Source of the DNA: Pseudomonas paraeruginosa PA7
GTDB lineage: Bacteria; Pseudomonadota; Gammaproteobacteria; Pseudomonadales; Pseudomonadaceae
Length of the DNA stretch: 64,000 nucleotides
NCBI RefSeq assembly: GCF_000017205.1
Contig: NC_009656.1
Span: forward strand, 2,050,001-2,114,000
Reading direction: 5' to 3'
This document shows, one piece after another, positions 1 to 9,337 of this stretch; the first letter of the stretch is position 1, and each line of letters starts with the position of its first letter. The position numbers and the translations under genes were made by a program. Below the pieces are notes generated by a model. The model made no database searches, was not told the DNA's origin, and was given only the letters and a program-made list of their open reading frames with translations.

Positions 1-537
1 GGCACCTCGCCGGAGATGGTCCTGGCGGTCGACCAGAACGTGCCCGACCCGGCCCGCGAGAGCGACCCGATCAAGCGTGGCTCGATCGAGCGCGCCCTGA
101 AGTACATGGGGTTGCAGCCGAACCAGGCGATCACCGACATCCAGCTCGACCGGGTGTTCATCGGTTCCTGCACCAACTCGCGGATCGAGGACCTGCGCGC
201 CGCCGCCGAAGTGGCCAGGGGCCGCAAGGTCGCCGCGACCATCAAGCAGGCGCTGGTGGTGCCGGGCTCCGGCCTGGTCAAGGAGCAGGCCGAGAAAGAA
301 GGCCTGGACCGGATCTTCATCGAGGCCGGCTTCGAATGGCGCGAGCCGGGCTGCTCCATGTGCCTGGCGATGAACCCGGACCGGCTGGAGAGCGGCGAAC
401 ACTGCGCGTCGACCTCCAACCGCAACTTCGAGGGCCGCCAGGGCGCCGGTGGCCGCACTCACCTGGTCAGCCCGGCGATGGCCGCCGCCGCGGCCGTCAA
501 CGGCCGCTTCATCGATGTCCGCGAATTGCTCGCCTGA
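1..537 (+). CDS. leuC: 3-isopropylmalate dehydratase large subunit, 3' part
   Basis: C-terminal 178 codons of LeuC; the gene begins upstream of the window and the reading frame is open from base 1. With LeuD it forms isopropylmalate isomerase, which converts 2-isopropylmalate to 3-isopropylmalate in cytosolic leucine synthesis. The three cysteines that hold the aconitase-type 4Fe-4S cluster are visible: one in GSCTNSR and two in GCSMC. The stop lies 11 bases before leuD, whose Shine-Dalgarno (GAGGAGA) overlaps it, so the two subunits are translated from one message. Only the 5' end is missing. Confidence 0.97.
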
Positions 538-548
538 GGAGAACCGAG

Positions 549-1187
549 ATGAAACCCTATACCCAGACGACCGGTCTCGTCGCTCCGCTGGATCGCGCCA
601 ACGTCGATACCGACCAGATCATTCCCAAGCAATTCCTCAAGTCGATCAAGCGCACCGGCTTCGGCCCCAATCTGTTCGACGAATGGCGCTACCTGGATGT
701 CGGCCAGCCCGGCCAGGACAACTCGAAACGCCCGCTGAACCCGGACTTCGTCCTCAACCAGCCGCGCTACCAGGGCGCCAGCGTGCTGCTGGCGCGGGAG
801 AACTTCGGTTGCGGCTCGTCCCGCGAGCACGCGCCCTGGGCGCTGGACGAGTATGGTTTCCGCACGGTGATCGCACCGAGCTATGCCGACATCTTCTTCA
901 ACAACAGTTTCAAGAACGGCCTGCTGCCGATCATCCTGGCCGAGGCCGAAGTGGACGAACTGTTCCGCCAGGTCGAGGCGAACGAAGGCTACCAGTTGTC
1001 CATCGACCTGGCGGCGCAGACCGTTACCCGTCCTGACGGCAAGGTGCTGGGTTTCGAGGTCGATCCGTTCCGCAAGCATTGCCTGCTCAACGGTCTCGAC
1101 GACATCGGCCTGACCTTGCAGGACGCGGACGCGATCCGCGCCTTCGAGGGCGGCTACCGCCAGCAGCAGCCCTGGCTGTTCCGCTGA
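549..1187 (+). CDS. leuD: 3-isopropylmalate dehydratase small subunit
   Basis: 212 residues, full length for bacterial LeuD (about 200-215). It supplies the swivelling aconitase C-terminal domain that completes the isopropylmalate isomerase active site with LeuC. The start is the ATG giving [10 protein letters not shown], the conserved N terminus; an open frame extends further upstream but lies inside leuC and is a shadow. The substrate-binding loop [13 protein letters not shown] is intact near residues 90-102. A strong intrinsic terminator follows 20 bases after the stop, so leuCD appear to end here and leuB, further down, is probably expressed separately. Confidence 0.97.
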
Positions 1188-1207
1188 GCGACGCGCGAGT
1201 CCCCTTG

Positions 1208-1243
1208 CCGGGCGCTGCCCCTCGCGGGTAGCGCCCGGTTTTT
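1208..1243 (+). terminator. Rho-independent terminator after leuD
   Basis: CCGGGCGCT at 1208-1216 pairs exactly with AGCGCCCGG at 1230-1238. The stem extends inward by a G-T wobble and three G-C pairs, giving about 13 bp with a 5-base loop, and is followed directly by TTTTT (1239-1243). It separates leuCD from the methyltransferase gene and leuB. Confidence 0.85.
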
Positions 1244-1259
1244 CTCCCGGAGCAGAACC

Positions 1260-2021
1260 ATGAGCGACCATGATGATGTTGTGCAGCGCCAATTCGGTGC
1301 CCAGGCCTCGGCCTACCTGAGCAGCGCCGTGCATGCCGGGGGCGAGGAATTCGCCGTGCTGCGCGACGCCCTGGCCGGGCGGCCGGAGGCGCGGGTCCTG
1401 GACCTGGGTTGCGGCGCCGGCCACGTGAGCTTCCAGGTCGCCGCCCTGGCCGGGGAGGTGGTGGCCTACGACCTCTCCGCCGAGATGCTCGCCGTGGTCG
1501 CGCAGAGCGCCGCGCAAAGGGGCATGGCGAATATCCGTACCGAGCGGGGCAGGGCGGAAAGCCTGCCGTTCGCCGACGGCGACTTCGATTTCGTCTTCAG
1601 CCGCTATTCCACTCATCACTGGCGCGACGTCGGCCTGGCCCTGCGCGAGGTGCGGCGGGTGCTCAAGCCCGGCGGGGTGGCGATCTTCGTCGACGTGGCG
1701 GCGCCCGGCCAGGCCTTGCCGGATACTTTCCTGCAGACAGTCGAGATGCTCCGCGACACCAGTCACGTGCGCAACTATTCGCCGGCCGAGTGGGCGCGAC
1801 TGAGCGGCGAGGCGGGCCTGGTGGTCACTGGCAGCCGGCGCCAGCGCCTGCGCCTGGAGTTCCGCTCGTGGGTCGAGCGGATGCGCACGCCGGAGGTATT
1901 CCGCGAGGCCATCCGCAGCCTGCAACTGGCGGTCGGCGAGGAAGTCAGGGAGTATTTCGAGATTGCCGACGACGGCTCGTTCAGCACCGACGTGCTGGTG
2001 CTGTGGCTGCGTCGGGAGTGA
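1260..2021 (+). CDS. Class I SAM-dependent methyltransferase
   Basis: 253 residues. The SAM-binding motif [14 protein letters not shown] sits near residues 44-56, followed by an acidic motif II (VAYDLS) and the post-motif PGGVAIFVD, as in the UbiE/Methyltransf_11 group. It is a cytosolic enzyme of unknown substrate; nothing in the sequence ties it to leucine synthesis. The start is the ATG 16 bases after the leuD terminator, with the purine-rich stretch CCCGGAGCAG before it. It sits between leuD and leuB, 58 bases ahead of leuB, so it may share a transcript with leuB. The family assignment is firm and the function is open. Confidence 0.9.
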   Translation: MSDHDDVVQRQFGAQASAYLSSAVHAGGEEFAVLRDALAGRPEARVLDLGCGAGHVSFQVAALAGEVVAYDLSAEMLAVVAQSAAQRGMANIRTERGRAESLPFADGDFDFVFSRYSTHHWRDVGLALREVRRVLKPGGVAIFVDVAAPGQALPDTFLQTVEMLRDTSHVRNYSPAEWARLSGEAGLVVTGSRRQRLRLEFRSWVERMRTPEVFREAIRSLQLAVGEEVREYFEIADDGSFSTDVLVLWLRRE

Positions 2022-2079
2022 CGGTTCGATCACGGCGGCGCATGTCCGCCCTTCAATGCATGAAGGACAAGAGGGTGTT

Positions 2080-3162
2080 ATGAGCAAGCAGATCCTGGTT
2101 CTCCCCGGCGACGGTATCGGCCCGGAAATCATGGCGGAAGCGATCAAGGTGCTGGAGGTGGCCAACGACAGGTTCCAGCTCGGCTTCGAACTGACCGAGG
2201 ACGTGATCGGCGGCGCGGCCATCGACAAGCACGGCGTACCGCTGGCCGACGCGACCCTGGAGCGCGCGCGCCAGGCCGACGCGGTGCTGCTGGGGGCCGT
2301 GGGCGGGCCGAAGTGGGACCGGATCGAGCGCGACATCCGTCCCGAGCGCGGCCTGCTGAAGATCCGCTCGCAACTGGGCCTGTTCGCCAACCTGCGTCCG
2401 GCCATCCTCTATCCACAACTGGCCGACGCCTCCAGCCTGAAGCCGGACGTGGTCGCCGGGCTGGACATCCTCATCGTTCGCGAGCTGACCGGCGGCATCT
2501 ACTTCGGTCAGCCCCGCGAGCAGCGCGTGCTGGACAACGGTGAACGGCAGGCCTACGACACCCTGCCCTACAGCGAGAGCGAGATCCGCCGCATCGCCCG
2601 GGTCGGTTTCGACATGGCCCGCGTGCGCGGCAGGAAGCTCTGCTCGGTGGACAAGGCCAACGTGCTCGCCTCCAGCCAGCTGTGGCGGGAAGTGGTGGAG
2701 GAGGTGGCGAAGGATTATCCGGACGTCGAGCTTTCCCACATGTACGTGGACAATGCCGCCATGCAACTGGTACGCGCGCCCAAGCAGTTCGACGTGATGG
2801 TCACCGACAACATGTTCGGCGACATCCTGTCGGATGAGGCTTCCATGCTGACCGGCTCCATCGGCATGCTGCCGTCTGCCTCGCTCGACGCGAACAACAA
2901 GGGCATGTACGAGCCCTGCCATGGTTCGGCCCCGGACATCGCCGGCCAGGGCATCGCCAACCCGTTGGCGACCATCCTCTCGGTCTCGATGATGCTGCGC
3001 TACAGCTTCGGCCAGGCTGCCGCCGCCGACGCCATCGAGCAGGCGGTGAGCAAGGTCCTCGACCAGGGGTTGCGCACCGGCGACATCTGGTCCGAAGGCT
3101 GCCGCAAGGTCGGCACCCGGGAAATGGGCGATGCCGTAGTCGCGGCACTCAAGAATCTGTAA
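2080..3162 (+). CDS. leuB: 3-isopropylmalate dehydrogenase
   Basis: 360 residues, the normal LeuB length. It oxidises and decarboxylates 3-isopropylmalate to 2-oxoisocaproate with NAD in leucine synthesis. The N terminus [13 protein letters not shown] is the family signature. The Mg/substrate region [11 protein letters not shown] and the motif [15 protein letters not shown] (near residues 245-260), which carries the metal-binding aspartates, are intact. The ATG at 2080, preceded by AAGAGGGTG, was chosen; an upstream in-frame extension is not conserved. A small inverted repeat (CCTTCA/TGAAGG, 2050-2066) lies just before the ribosome site. Confidence 0.97.
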   Translation: MSKQILVLPGDGIGPEIMAEAIKVLEVANDRFQLGFELTEDVIGGAAIDKHGVPLADATLERARQADAVLLGAVGGPKWDRIERDIRPERGLLKIRSQLGLFANLRPAILYPQLADASSLKPDVVAGLDILIVRELTGGIYFGQPREQRVLDNGERQAYDTLPYSESEIRRIARVGFDMARVRGRKLCSVDKANVLASSQLWREVVEEVAKDYPDVELSHMYVDNAAMQLVRAPKQFDVMVTDNMFGDILSDEASMLTGSIGMLPSASLDANNKGMYEPCHGSAPDIAGQGIANPLATILSVSMMLRYSFGQAAAADAIEQAVSKVLDQGLRTGDIWSEGCRKVGTREMGDAVVAALKNL

Positions 3163-3174
3163 TCTGACGGGCTT

Positions 3175-3200
3175 GGTCGGCGCCACGATGGCTGCCGGCC
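3175..3200 (+). terminator. Hairpin between leuB and asd
   Basis: GGTCGGC (3175-3181) pairs with GCCGGCC (3194-3200), with an inner GCCA/TGGC stem around a 3-base loop, 12 bases after the leuB stop. There is no T-run, so it could be a weak or Rho-assisted terminator or an RNA stabiliser. Confidence 0.3.
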
Positions 3201-3231
3201 AGCTCACTTCTCTCATATAGGTGTAGTTGCG

Positions 3232-4344
3232 ATGAAGCGTGTAGGTCTGATCGGTTGGCGCGGGATGGTGGGTTCCGTGCTCATGCAGCGGATGCTGGAA
3301 GAGCGGGACTTCGACCTGATCGAGCCGGTGTTCTTCACCACGTCGAACGTCGGCGGCCAGGGCCCGGAAGTGGGCAAGGACATCGCTCCGCTGAAGGACG
3401 CCTACAGCATCGACGAACTGAAGACCCTCGACGTGATCCTGACCTGCCAGGGCGGCGACTACACCAGCGAAGTCTTCCCCAGGCTGCGCGAGGCCGGTTG
3501 GCAGGGCTACTGGATCGATGCCGCTTCCAGCCTGCGCATGGAGGACGACGCGGTGATCGTCCTCGACCCGGTCAACCGCAAGGTCATCGACCAGGCCCTG
3601 GACGCCGGCACCCGCAACTACATCGGCGGCAACTGCACGGTCAGCCTGATGCTCATGGCCCTGGGCGGCCTGTTCGAGGCGGGCCTGGTCGAGTGGATGA
3701 GCGCGATGACCTACCAGGCCGCGTCCGGCGCCGGCGCACAGAACATGCGCGAGTTGCTCAAGCAGATGGGCGCCGCCCACGCCTCGGTGGCCGATGAGCT
3801 GGCCAACCCGGCCAGCGCGATCCTCGACATCGACCGCAAGGTGGCGGAGACCCTGCGCAGCGAAGCCTTCCCCACCGAGCATTTCGGCGCGCCGCTGGGC
3901 GGCAGCCTGATCCCCTGGATCGACAAGGAACTGCCCAACGGGCAGAGCCGCGAGGAGTGGAAGGCCCAGGCGGAGACCAACAAGATCCTCGCCCGCTTCA
4001 AGAACCCGATCCCGGTCGACGGCATCTGCGTGCGCGTCGGCGCCATGCGCTGCCACAGCCAGGCGCTGACCATCAAGCTGAACAAGGACGTGCCGCTGAC
4101 CGATATCGAAGGCCTGATCAGCCAGCACAACCCCTGGGTCAAGCTGGTGCCGAACCACCGCGAGGTGAGCATGCGCGAACTGACCCCGGCGGCCGTCACC
4201 GGGACCCTCGGCGTTCCGGTCGGGCGCCTGCGCAAGCTCAACATGGGCTCCCAGTACCTGGGCGCCTTCACCGTCGGCGACCAACTGCTGTGGGGCGCCG
4301 CCGAGCCGCTGCGGCGCATGCTGCGCATCCTGCTGGAGCGCTGA
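3232..4344 (+). CDS. asd: Aspartate-semialdehyde dehydrogenase
   Basis: 370 residues. It reduces L-aspartyl-4-phosphate to aspartate semialdehyde with NADPH, the branch step to lysine, diaminopimelate, threonine and methionine. The N-terminal Rossmann motif is [11 protein letters not shown]. The catalytic cysteine is Cys135 in GGNCTVSLM, and the substrate Arg and acid/base His are present in [10 protein letters not shown]. This is the long gammaproteobacterial class. The ATG follows AGGTG at a good distance. A degenerate paralogue lies immediately downstream, which makes the pair worth comparing. Confidence 0.97.
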   Translation: MKRVGLIGWRGMVGSVLMQRMLEERDFDLIEPVFFTTSNVGGQGPEVGKDIAPLKDAYSIDELKTLDVILTCQGGDYTSEVFPRLREAGWQGYWIDAASSLRMEDDAVIVLDPVNRKVIDQALDAGTRNYIGGNCTVSLMLMALGGLFEAGLVEWMSAMTYQAASGAGAQNMRELLKQMGAAHASVADELANPASAILDIDRKVAETLRSEAFPTEHFGAPLGGSLIPWIDKELPNGQSREEWKAQAETNKILARFKNPIPVDGICVRVGAMRCHSQALTIKLNKDVPLTDIEGLISQHNPWVKLVPNHREVSMRELTPAAVTGTLGVPVGRLRKLNMGSQYLGAFTVGDQLLWGAAEPLRRMLRILLER

Positions 4345-4351
4345 CCGATCC

Positions 4352-4376
4352 GGCGTCGCCCGCAACGGGCGGCGCC
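4352..4376 (+). terminator. GC-rich hairpin after asd
   Basis: GGCG-T-CGCCCG (4352-4362) pairs with CGGGCG-G-CGCC (4366-4376) around a CAA loop, 8 bases past the asd stop. No T-run follows, so termination is plausible but weak. Confidence 0.35.
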
Positions 4377-4445
4377 TCGATTGCCTGGGCGAGGGTGGGC
4401 AAGTAAAGTGCCACGCCTATTTCGCAGACCGCCGAGGCTTTTCCC

Positions 4446-5456
4446 ATGTCCCAGCCCCTCAATGTCGCAGTCGTAGGCGCCACCGGTTCGGTCGGCGAGG
4501 CTCTGGTCGGGCTCCTCGACGAGCGTGATTTCCCCCTGCATCGTCTCCATCTGCTGGCCAGCGCCGAGTCGGCCGGGCAGCGCATGAGCTTCGCCGAAAG
4601 CAGCCTGCGGGTCGGCGACATCGCCGCCTTCGACTTCTCCAGCGTCGGCCTGGCCTTCTTCGCCGCGGGCGCCGAGGTGTCCCGCGCGCACGCCGAGCGC
4701 GCCCACGCGGCGGGCTGTTCGGTGATCGACCTGAGCGGCGCCCTGGAGTCCGCGTGCGCGCCGCTGGTCATGGCTTCGGTCAACGAGCAGCGGCTGGCCG
4801 GGCTGCAGGCCCCGTTCATGCTGTCGAGTCCCTGCGCGCCGGCCGCCGAGTTGTGCGAAGTGCTCAACCCGCTGCTTGGCGCCCTGGACTGCCGGCAGTT
4901 GAACCTGACGGCCTGCCTCTCGGTGTCCAGCCGGGGGCGCGAAGGGGTCCGGGAACTGGCCCGGCAGACCGCCGAGCTGCTCAATGCGCGGCCACTGGAG
5001 CCGCGCCTGTTCGACCGCCAGGTGGCGTTCAACCTGCTGGCCCAGGTCGGCGCGGTGGATGCCCAGGGGCATAGCGAGATCGAGCGGCGCATCTTCGCCG
5101 AGGTGCGGGCCCTGCTCGGCGAGCGCGTCGGGCCGCTGAACGTCACATGCATCCAGGCGCCGGTGTTCTTCGGCGACAGCCTCAGCGTCACCCTGCAATG
5201 CGCGGAGCCGGTGGACCTGGCGACGCTGACCGCGATCCTCGAGGCGACGAAAGGCATCGAGTGGGTGGGCGACGGCGATTATCCGACGGTGGTCGGCGAC
5301 GCCCTCGGCCAGGACGAGATCTATGTCGGCCGGGTGAGGGCGGGGCAGGGTGATCCCTGTCAGGTCAATTTGTGGATTGTGTCTGATAATGTGCGAAAAG
5401 GTGCGGCGCTGAGCGCCGTGCTCCTGGGTGAGTTGTTGATAAAACACTATCTGTAA
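4446..5456 (+). CDS. Usg-like paralogue of aspartate-semialdehyde dehydrogenase
   Basis: 336 residues, homologous to ASADH and to E. coli Usg. The nucleotide-binding motif VVGATGSVGEALV is present at the N terminus and a cysteine is kept at the catalytic position (SSPCAPAAE, Cys130). The later motif that in working enzymes carries Arg and His (C-x-R-x-P-V-F-x-G-H-S) reads CIQAPVFFGDS, so the substrate Arg is Gln237 and the acid/base His is Asp244. It is therefore probably not an active ASADH. It lies between asd and fimV, and the gene ends about 170 bases before fimV. A role in fimV expression or another dehydrogenase activity cannot be judged from sequence. Confidence 0.85.
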   Translation: MSQPLNVAVVGATGSVGEALVGLLDERDFPLHRLHLLASAESAGQRMSFAESSLRVGDIAAFDFSSVGLAFFAAGAEVSRAHAERAHAAGCSVIDLSGALESACAPLVMASVNEQRLAGLQAPFMLSSPCAPAAELCEVLNPLLGALDCRQLNLTACLSVSSRGREGVRELARQTAELLNARPLEPRLFDRQVAFNLLAQVGAVDAQGHSEIERRIFAEVRALLGERVGPLNVTCIQAPVFFGDSLSVTLQCAEPVDLATLTAILEATKGIEWVGDGDYPTVVGDALGQDEIYVGRVRAGQGDPCQVNLWIVSDNVRKGAALSAVLLGELLIKHYL

Positions 5457-5475
5457 AAGATACTTACCCACAGAT

Positions 5476-5503
5476 TTGTAGAATCATTCGAGCTTGTTAA
5501 TAC
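5476..5503 (+). promoter_or_regulatory. Candidate sigma-70 promoter of fimV
   Basis: TTGTAG (5476-5481), 16 bases, then TAATAC (5498-5503), in the AT-richer stretch between the asd paralogue and fimV. It would leave a 5' leader of about 115 bases. Confidence 0.4.
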
Positions 5504-5624
5504 TGGTTCGATCCGCTGCTGCCGGGGAGCGTCCGTCCGCACATGGCTGGACGAGCGGACAGCAAGCACCGACGCACTCCCTCTCGTGAATCGAGAAAAG
5601 ATATTAAAACCAAGGGATTACACT

Positions 5625-8369
5625 ATGGTTCGGCTTCGTACACTGGTTCGGGCAATCGCGGCGGCCTCGGTCCTGACTTCCGGCATGGCGCACGGGTTGG
5701 GACTCGGCGAAATAACCCTGAAGTCGGCGTTGAACCAGCCGCTGGATGCCGAGATCGAGCTGCTCGAAGTCCGCGACCTGAGTTCGGGCGAGGTGATACC
5801 GAGCCTGGCGTCGCCGGAGGAATTCAGCAAGGCGGGCGTCGATCGCCTGTACTACCTTACCGACCTGAAGTTCACCCCGGTGGTGAAGCCCAACGGCAAG
5901 AGCGTCATCCGCGTGACCTCGTCGAAGCCGGTGCAGGAACCCTACCTGAACTTCCTCGTCCAGGTGCTCTGGCCGAACGGCCGCCTGCTGCGCGAATACA
6001 CCGTCCTGCTGGATCCGCCGCTGTACTCGCCGCAGGCCGCGGCGAGCGCCCCGCAGGCACCGGTCAGCGCGCCGCGGGCGAGCAACGCTCCACGTGCCCC
6101 GCAGGCACAGGCGCCGGCCCCGGTGCGGACCACCGCGCCGGCCGGCAGCGAGACCTATCGCACCGTGTCCAACGACACGCTGTGGGAGATCGCCCAGCGC
6201 AACCGTACCGACCGGGTTTCCGTGCCGCAGGCGATGCTCGCCTTCCAGGAACTGAATCCGGGCGCCTTCGTCGATGGCAACATCAACCGGCTGAAGAGCG
6301 GCCAGGTCCTGCGCATCCCCACCGAACAACAGATGCTGGAGCGCTCCCCGCGCGAGGCGCTGTCCCAGGTGCAGGCGCAGAACCAGAGCTGGCGCGGCAG
6401 CCGCAATCCGGCAGCGGCCAGCGCCGGCGCCCGGCAATTGGACGCGACCCAGCGTAGCGCCGCCGGTTCGGCGCCGGCCAAGGTCGACGCCCCGGACAAC
6501 CTGCGCCTGGTTTCCGGCGAAGGCAAGGCCAGCAAGGGGGCCGACAAGGGCGGCAAGGGTGACAGCAAGGCGATCGCCGACACCCTGGCGGTGACCAAGG
6601 AAAGCCTGGACAGCACCCGTCGCGAGAACGAAGAACTGCAGAGCCGCATGCAGGACCTGCAGAGCCAGCTGGACAAGCTGCAGAAGCTGATCCAGCTGAA
6701 AGACGCGCAGTTGGCCAAGCTGCAGGGGCAATTGGCTGCCGAAGGCCAGGGCGTAGCCCAGCCGGGCGCGGCCCAGGTGGATGCCGGCGCCGCTGCGCAA
6801 GCTCCCGCCGCCGCAGCGCCGTCCCCGGCTCCCGCCGGCGAGGCGCCAGCCGCTCCGGCGCAGCCTCCGGTAGCGCCGCCGCCCGCGCCAGCGGCCGAGA
6901 CCCCGCCGGCGCCAGCCGCACCGGCCCCGGTACAGACGGAAGAACCGGCGGAAGCGAGTTTCCTCGACGAGTTGCTGGCCAATCCGCTGTGGCTGGCGGT
7001 GATCGGCGGTAGCGCGCTGCTGGCCTTGCTGGTCCTGCTGATGATTCTGTCCCGGCGCAATGCGCAGAAGGAGAAGGACGAGGCTGCGGCCCTGGCGGCG
7101 GAAGCCGGCGAGGAACAGGAGGATGCGCTGGACCTGGGAAAGGACGGCTTCGACGACCTGACCCTCGACGAGCCTGAGCCGCAGGTCGCGGCCGTTGCGG
7201 CGTCGGCCGAGAAGACCACCGCGCAGACTTCCGATGCGCTGGGCGAGGCCGATATCTACATCGCCTACGGACGCTTCAACCAGGCCGCCGAACTGCTGCA
7301 GAACGCCATTTATGACGAGCCGCAGCGCAGCGACCTGCGCCTCAAGCTGATGGAAGTCTATGCCGAGATGGGCGATCGCGAAGGCTTCGCCCGCCAGGAA
7401 AACGAACTGCGCGAGATCGGTGGCGCCCAGCCGCAGGTCGAGCAGCTCAAGTCGCGCTACCCGGCGATGGTGGCGGTGGCCGCGGTTGCCGGCCTGGCCG
7501 GCGCCAAGCTGGCGCAGGACGAACTGGACAGCTTCAGCCTCGACGACCTGTCGCTGGACCACACCGGTCATGCGGCCGGGCCGGACGCGGCCGGGCAGGA
7601 CCTCGACGACGCCTTCGACCTGAGCCTGGATGACCTCGATGGCGATCTCGGCGGTGACGAGGTGCAGGCCGACCTCAAGTCCGATAGCGGTGCGCTGGAC
7701 GACCTGACCCTGGACAGCGATCTCGACCTGGCCGCCTCGGCGCCGGCGGAGAAGCCGGCCGATGACCTCGATTTCGGCCTGGACTTCGCCGACCTGGCGG
7801 AGACCCCGGTCGACGCCAAGGGCGACGGCCTGGGTGATTTCTCCCTGGACCTCGATGCGCCGGAAGACAAGCTGTCGGATGACGATTTCCTGCTCTCGCT
7901 GAATGACGACGCGGCCGCCGCGGCGCCCGCCGACAACGGGTTCGGCCTCGACACCGAGGCTGCCGACGAGCCGTCGTTGTCCCTGCCGGACGACTTCGAC
8001 CTGTCGCTGGCCGACGAACCGGCGGAGCCGGCCGTCCCGGCGAAGAGCGAAGACAGTTTTGCCGCCCAGTTGGACGAGGTGAGTGCGCAGTTGGACGAAT
8101 TGGCCAGCAATCTTGACGAGCCGAAGAATGCGGCGCCGAGCTTCTCGGCCGAGGATGCGGCGATCGCCTCGACCCTGGATGGGGAATCCGACGACGACTT
8201 CGATTTCCTTTCCGGCGCCGATGAAGCGGCGACCAAGCTGGATCTGGCGCGTGCCTATATCGACATGGGCGACAGCGAGGGCGCGCGCGATATCCTCGAC
8301 GAAGTCCTGGCCGAAGGCAACGACAGCCAGCAGGCGGAAGCCCGCGAGTTGCTGGAGCGCCTGGCCTGA
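5625..8369 (+). CDS. fimV: FimV, polar inner-membrane hub with LysM and TPR domains
   Basis: 914 residues. FimV is needed for type IV pilus assembly, twitching and localisation of polar proteins. Layout: signal peptide in the first 25 residues (LVRAIAAASVLTSGMAHG); periplasmic FimV N-domain; LysM peptidoglycan-binding motif near 175-225 (TYRTVSNDTLWEIAQ); coiled coil near 320-380 (SRMQDLQSQLDKLQKLIQL); Pro/Ala-rich stretch; one membrane segment near 452-478; long acidic cytoplasmic region rich in Asp-Leu repeats with a TPR; and the conserved C-terminal FimV domain (ATKLDLARAYIDMGDSEGA). The ATG after AAGGGATTACACT was preferred to an in-frame GTG 13 codons upstream because it begins the signal peptide directly. 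The Asp/Pro-rich regions vary between strains. Confidence 0.95.
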   Translation: MVRLRTLVRAIAAASVLTSGMAHGLGLGEITLKSALNQPLDAEIELLEVRDLSSGEVIPSLASPEEFSKAGVDRLYYLTDLKFTPVVKPNGKSVIRVTSSKPVQEPYLNFLVQVLWPNGRLLREYTVLLDPPLYSPQAAASAPQAPVSAPRASNAPRAPQAQAPAPVRTTAPAGSETYRTVSNDTLWEIAQRNRTDRVSVPQAMLAFQELNPGAFVDGNINRLKSGQVLRIPTEQQMLERSPREALSQVQAQNQSWRGSRNPAAASAGARQLDATQRSAAGSAPAKVDAPDNLRLVSGEGKASKGADKGGKGDSKAIADTLAVTKESLDSTRRENEELQSRMQDLQSQLDKLQKLIQLKDAQLAKLQGQLAAEGQGVAQPGAAQVDAGAAAQAPAAAAPSPAPAGEAPAAPAQPPVAPPPAPAAETPPAPAAPAPVQTEEPAEASFLDELLANPLWLAVIGGSALLALLVLLMILSRRNAQKEKDEAAALAAEAGEEQEDALDLGKDGFDDLTLDEPEPQVAAVAASAEKTTAQTSDALGEADIYIAYGRFNQAAELLQNAIYDEPQRSDLRLKLMEVYAEMGDREGFARQENELREIGGAQPQVEQLKSRYPAMVAVAAVAGLAGAKLAQDELDSFSLDDLSLDHTGHAAGPDAAGQDLDDAFDLSLDDLDGDLGGDEVQADLKSDSGALDDLTLDSDLDLAASAPAEKPADDLDFGLDFADLAETPVDAKGDGLGDFSLDLDAPEDKLSDDDFLLSLNDDAAAAAPADNGFGLDTEAADEPSLSLPDDFDLSLADEPAEPAVPAKSEDSFAAQLDEVSAQLDELASNLDEPKNAAPSFSAEDAAIASTLDGESDDDFDFLSGADEAATKLDLARAYIDMGDSEGARDILDEVLAEGNDSQQAEARELLERLA

Positions 8370-8390
8370 TCCGGAAATGAAGCGACCCTC

Positions 8391-9248
8391 ATGAACGATG
8401 TTGTTTCGCCAGCGGCAGCCGAATCGGCTGCCGCTGGCGTTTCCAGAATCGCCCTCGGCGTCGAGTACAAGGGCTCCCGCTATCGTGGCTGGCAGCGCCA
8501 GGAGGCCGGCGTGCCTTCCGTGCAGGAAGCGCTGGAGCGCGCCTTGTCGAAGGTCGCCGCCGAGTCGGTCGGGGTGATCTGCGCCGGCCGTACCGACGCC
8601 GCGGTGCATGCCAGCGGCCAGGTGGTGCACTTCGACACCGCGGTGGAGCGGCCGTTGAAAGCCTGGGTCATGGGCACCAATGCCAACCTGCCCGGCGACA
8701 TCAGCGTAACCTGGGCGCGGGTGATGCCGGCGCATTTCCACGCGCGCTTCTCGGCCATGGCCCGGCGCTACCGCTACGCCATCTACAACGACCCGATCCG
8801 CCCGGCGCACATGGCCGAGGAGGTCACCTGGAACCATCGGCCGCTGGATATCGAGCGGATGCGCGAGGCGGCCCAGGTGCTGGTCGGCACCCACGACTTC
8901 ACCTCGTTCCGCGCGGTGCAGTGCCAGGCCAGGTCGCCGGTCAAGACCATGCATCACGTGCGCCTGCTGGAGCATGGTCGGTTGATCGTGCTGGACATCC
9001 GCGGTAACGCTTTCCTTCACCATATGGTGCGCAACATCGCTGGCGTGCTGATGACCATCGGTGCCGGCGAGCGGCCGATCGAATGGGCGAAGGAAGTGCT
9101 CGAGGCGCGCGACCGGCGCGCCGGCGGGGTCACTGCCCACCCTTACGGACTCTATCTGGTGCGGGTGGAGTACCCCGGGGAATTCGACTTGCCCGAGCGA
9201 TACCTGGGGCCGCATTTCCTTTCCGGATTGCCCGATATCGTCGGCTGA
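8391..9248 (+). CDS. truA: tRNA pseudouridine(38-40) synthase
   Basis: 285 residues. It makes pseudouridine at positions 38-40 in the anticodon arm of tRNAs. The core starts at [19 protein letters not shown] (family G-x-x-Y-x-G-W motif). The catalytic aspartate is Asp69 in GRTDAAVHA, and the C-terminal [11 protein letters not shown] motif is intact. The ATG 22 bases after fimV is the only plausible start; the first 15 or so residues (Ala/Ser-rich) are not conserved and are encoded by a perfect 16-bp inverted repeat. The Shine-Dalgarno is weak (GAAATGAAG). The gene is probably co-transcribed with or attenuated from fimV. Confidence 0.94.
   Translation: MNDVVSPAAAESAAAGVSRIALGVEYKGSRYRGWQRQEAGVPSVQEALERALSKVAAESVGVICAGRTDAAVHASGQVVHFDTAVERPLKAWVMGTNANLPGDISVTWARVMPAHFHARFSAMARRYRYAIYNDPIRPAHMAEEVTWNHRPLDIERMREAAQVLVGTHDFTSFRAVQCQARSPVKTMHHVRLLEHGRLIVLDIRGNAFLHHMVRNIAGVLMTIGAGERPIEWAKEVLEARDRRAGGVTAHPYGLYLVRVEYPGEFDLPERYLGPHFLSGLPDIVG
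8407..8439 (+). repeat. Perfect 16-bp inverted repeat inside the start of truA
   Basis: CGCCAGCGGCAGCCGA (8407-8422) and TCGGCTGCCGCTGGCG (8424-8439) are exact reverse complements around a single A, followed by TTTCC. The structure begins 14 bases after the truA ATG. It looks like a terminator of fimV that overlaps the truA coding sequence, or a translational brake on truA. Confidence 0.9.
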
Positions 9249-9273
9249 CGTCGAAACGGGCTTTTGCTACCAT
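9245..9273 (+). promoter_or_regulatory. Candidate sigma-70 promoter of trpF
   Basis: CTGACG (9245-9250), 17 bases, TACCAT (9268-9273), overlapping the truA stop and about 65 bases before the trpF start. Each hexamer matches 4 of 6 consensus bases. Confidence 0.35.
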
Positions 9274-9337
9274 CGAGAATTCCCGGCGGGCCGGCCGTCC
9301 GCCGGTTCGTCGCTCACTCTCCGAGGGTTCTCCGTCG

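Noticed and set aside
459-2405. Long minus-strand open frame opposite leuD, the methyltransferase and leuB
   Set aside because: Antisense shadow caused by high GC at third positions; no motifs, no ribosome site, and it crosses the leuD terminator.
5586-5625. GTG start 13 codons upstream for fimV
   Set aside because: It puts a charged tail before the signal peptide; the ATG at 5625 has its own AAGGGA and begins the signal sequence.
5604-9215. 1203-codon minus-strand open frame opposite fimV and truA
   Set aside because: Low-complexity Arg/Gly/Leu translation of the fimV complement; the plus-strand genes are certain.
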